In this document: piece after piece, positions 62,577 through 64,000 of the stretch | How the letters are laid out: every line of letters starts with the position of its first letter | How positions within the stretch are numbered: position 1 is the first letter of the stretch | Assembly: GCA_027404165.1 (NCBI GenBank) | Contig: DAHZCG010000006.1 | Location: 62,001-126,000 of the forward strand | Length of the DNA stretch: 64,000 nt | Source: Geobacteraceae bacterium | Lineage (GTDB): Bacteria; Desulfobacterota; Desulfuromonadia; Geobacterales; Pseudopelobacteraceae | Direction of reading: 5' to 3' | Translations under genes and position numbers: made by a program | Notes under the pieces: model-generated | What the model was told of the DNA's origin: nothing | Database searches by the model: none | The model's input: the letters and a program-made list of their open reading frames with translations, nothing else

Positions 62577-63017
62577 TGTTCAAACAAAGCTAGTGGCTGG
62601 AGCTTGGAAACTGCACGCAGATACGGCTTGCCGATATCAGGTTTAATTGGTTCCTGAGATATTTGCCCAACCAGCTTTGTATTGATGATCTGGGTTCTCA
62701 GGCACGCATGAGCACTTCTTCGTTTCATAACCACTTTCGGGCCATGACCGCTTTAAGCCATTACAATACCAAAAACATTTGCGCGCTAGGCGTTTAACGT
62801 TGGCGGACTCACTGGATGCCGCGAGCGCAGCGCTCCACGTAGGTTTCGAGAGCCCTTCGCAGTTTAGTCGCGAATATAACCGCCAATTCGGTGCGCCGCC
62901 GTTACGGAACATTACAAAACTTCGTCAGATGTCTGCTACGGAATAGACAACAGTTTCACATTGAATGTATCGTGACACTGAACTTGAACCATCGGGAATC
63001 ATCAAAGAGGCTCTGGT
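62577..63017. other. Gene-free stretch downstream of ssrA
   Basis: About 440 nt without a gene I can support. A minus-strand frame at 62643-62912 (89 codons) resembles no family and has odd composition. A perfect palindrome GAGCGC A GCGCTC is at 62823-62835. tmRNA 3' ends are common integration sites, so this could be the scar of a lost element, but no repeat of the ssrA 3' end is seen. Confidence 0.4.
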
Positions 63018-63620
63018 ATGAACGATATTAAGGAAATTAGAGAGCAATTGCTGACCGGGACTGCCATTGCGGATGTACTGGATGATCTAGCGACGCTCCG
63101 TCTCGACATCTTCCCGGAATATCCCTATTTGTATCAAGGGCTGAGAGAAGACGAGCTCAAGTACCTGGTCACCTATGCCGAGGCACCTGATGCCTGCGCC
63201 ATTCTTGCCAATGATGGATTGACAGTTATCGGGGCCGCGACCGGCATGCCGCTTGTCCATGAAGACGCCCAGATGCTTGATGCCTTTGCCGGAACAACAT
63301 TTCCGCTCAACGAAATATATTACGTCGGAGAACTGCTTTTTCGCCCAGCCTACCGCAATTGCGGACTAGGTCAGAAACTGCTTGACCGACTGGAACACTA
63401 CATCCAATCTCTCGGCAGCTATCGCAAGCTCACCTGCGCCACGGTTGTGCGGCCGGAGGATCACTCCTTGCGCCCGTGTGACTACATCCCCATAACAAGG
63501 TTCCTTGCCCGAGCTGGTTTTGCCCGGCTCTCCGGGGTGACAACCAGCTTCATGTGGCTGGAGACCGATGGTGTCAAACGAGATCACCTAATGCAATTCT
63601 GGATCAAGGATCTGATCTGA
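63018..63620 (+). CDS. GNAT-family N-acetyltransferase
   Basis: 200 aa. GNAT fold with acetyl-CoA loop RNCGLGQKLLDRLE (about 114-128) after a beta strand EIYYVGELLFRP. The substrate is unknown. It is followed by a flavin reductase gene 75 nt downstream in the same orientation. Confidence 0.85.
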   Translation: MNDIKEIREQLLTGTAIADVLDDLATLRLDIFPEYPYLYQGLREDELKYLVTYAEAPDACAILANDGLTVIGAATGMPLVHEDAQMLDAFAGTTFPLNEIYYVGELLFRPAYRNCGLGQKLLDRLEHYIQSLGSYRKLTCATVVRPEDHSLRPCDYIPITRFLARAGFARLSGVTTSFMWLETDGVKRDHLMQFWIKDLI

Positions 63621-63695
63621 TTTATATCCCGACTGATCTTACCGCAAGCAGCTAGTCGGCAAGCAGCAACAACCGTCACTAAAGGAGAAATACAC

Positions 63696-64000
63696 ATGAA
63701 CGTCATTGGCATCAACGGCAGTCCACGGAAGCAATGGAATACGGCCACACTTGTGACCAAGGCACTGGAAGGAGCCGCAGCACTGGGAGCTGCAACGGAG
63801 CAGTTTCATCTTTACGATCTGGACTTTAAGGGATGTAAAAGCTGCTTCGCCTGTAAAACACGTGGAGGGAACAGTTACGGGAAATGCGTCCTGAACGACG
63901 ACTTGGCAACAGTACTGGAAAAAATAGCTGCTGCCGACGCCCTCGTCATCGGATCACCAATCTACTTTGGCACGGTTACCGGTGAAACGCGCAGTTTTCT
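63696..64000 (+). CDS. Flavodoxin-like NAD(P)H-dependent FMN reductase, partial
   Basis: Starts at ATG 63696 after AAAGGAG and is cut by the window's right edge. The visible 101 residues begin MNVIGINGSPRK (phosphate loop) and include GCKSCFACK, the cysteine motif of the NADPH-dependent FMN reductase/iron-sulfur flavoprotein type, and IGSPIYFGT. Acts as electron transfer or quinone/azo reduction; substrate not known. Confidence 0.85.
   Translation, partial: MNVIGINGSPRKQWNTATLVTKALEGAAALGAATEQFHLYDLDFKGCKSCFACKTRGGNSYGKCVLNDDLATVLEKIAAADALVIGSPIYFGTVTGETRSF

Noticed and set aside
62780..62900. Possible integron attC-like site (GTTTAAC next to GTTGGCG)
   Set aside because: The second core does not fit GTTRRRY, no paired R'/L' arms could be drawn, and no integrase is in the window.
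62643..62912. 89-codon minus-strand frame downstream of ssrA
   Set aside because: No recognisable family, no ribosome binding site, and composition unlike neighbouring genes; treated as non-coding.

Overview
The window is ordinary, gene-dense chromosomal DNA of roughly 50% GC. It most resembles a Geobacteraceae genome (Geobacter, Trichlorobacter or Pelobacter type; Desulfuromonadota). This rests on gene content: a 2-oxoglutarate:ferredoxin oxidoreductase operon joined to mdh and a monomeric isocitrate dehydrogenase, the futalosine-pathway enzyme MqnA, a PxxKW cysteine-rich protein, roadblock/LC7 and TPR genes inside a shikimate operon, and sigma-54 and sigma-28 type promoters. The genus cannot be fixed from the sequence alone. 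I see no phage, insertion sequence, CRISPR array, rRNA or tRNA gene; the only stable RNA gene is tmRNA.

Layout. 1-6400: the end of a truncated signalling gene, aroF (DAHP synthase) behind a complete peptide-leader attenuator, cheV with a sigma-28 promoter, trpE-trpG, a PxxKW protein, a Nudix hydrolase and mqnA. 6400-17600: a minus-strand run of tolC, gcvH, accC, accB, an M24 peptidase, aroQ, roadblock, TPR, aroB, aroK, aroC, then a radical SAM protein, a beta-barrel protein and a RIO kinase. With aroF and trpEG, this window holds much of chorismate synthesis and two of its exits (tryptophan and menaquinone). 18800-26700: a TCA block icd(monomeric)-icd(dimeric)-mdh-korD-korA-korB-korC, with two unrelated isocitrate dehydrogenases side by side and a GntR-like operator over the promoter.

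26700-42800: housekeeping genes. First a LysM lipoprotein, aspS, lepB, lepA and tadA (probable AUU start). Then a long minus-strand operon ftsH-folP-cdaA-glmM-pdxJ-acpS-nnr-CBS-tsaE-lysC, several members overlapping by 4 nt. 42900-53100: a more variable block with a first phosphofructokinase, an M23 peptidase and a LysM protein (+), a response regulator with a Cys4 output domain, a beta-barrel protein, a six-repeat Ig-like lipoprotein, a class A PBP, and an unrecognised protein with two ACT-like halves behind a sigma-54 promoter. 53100-64000: tilS, a 4-TM protein, corA, a second pfkA, an SRPBCC protein, rarA, glgP, smpB next to ssrA (tmRNA), a gene-free stretch, a GNAT acetyltransferase and the start of a flavin reductase.

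The observations most worth following up are the aroF attenuator with an apparently leaderless leader peptide, the tandem non-homologous isocitrate dehydrogenases under a palindromic operator, the double ACT-like protein with its sigma-54 promoter and upstream palindrome, a terminator whose 3' arm is the aroC ribosome binding site, and tadA lacking any canonical start codon near its Shine-Dalgarno.
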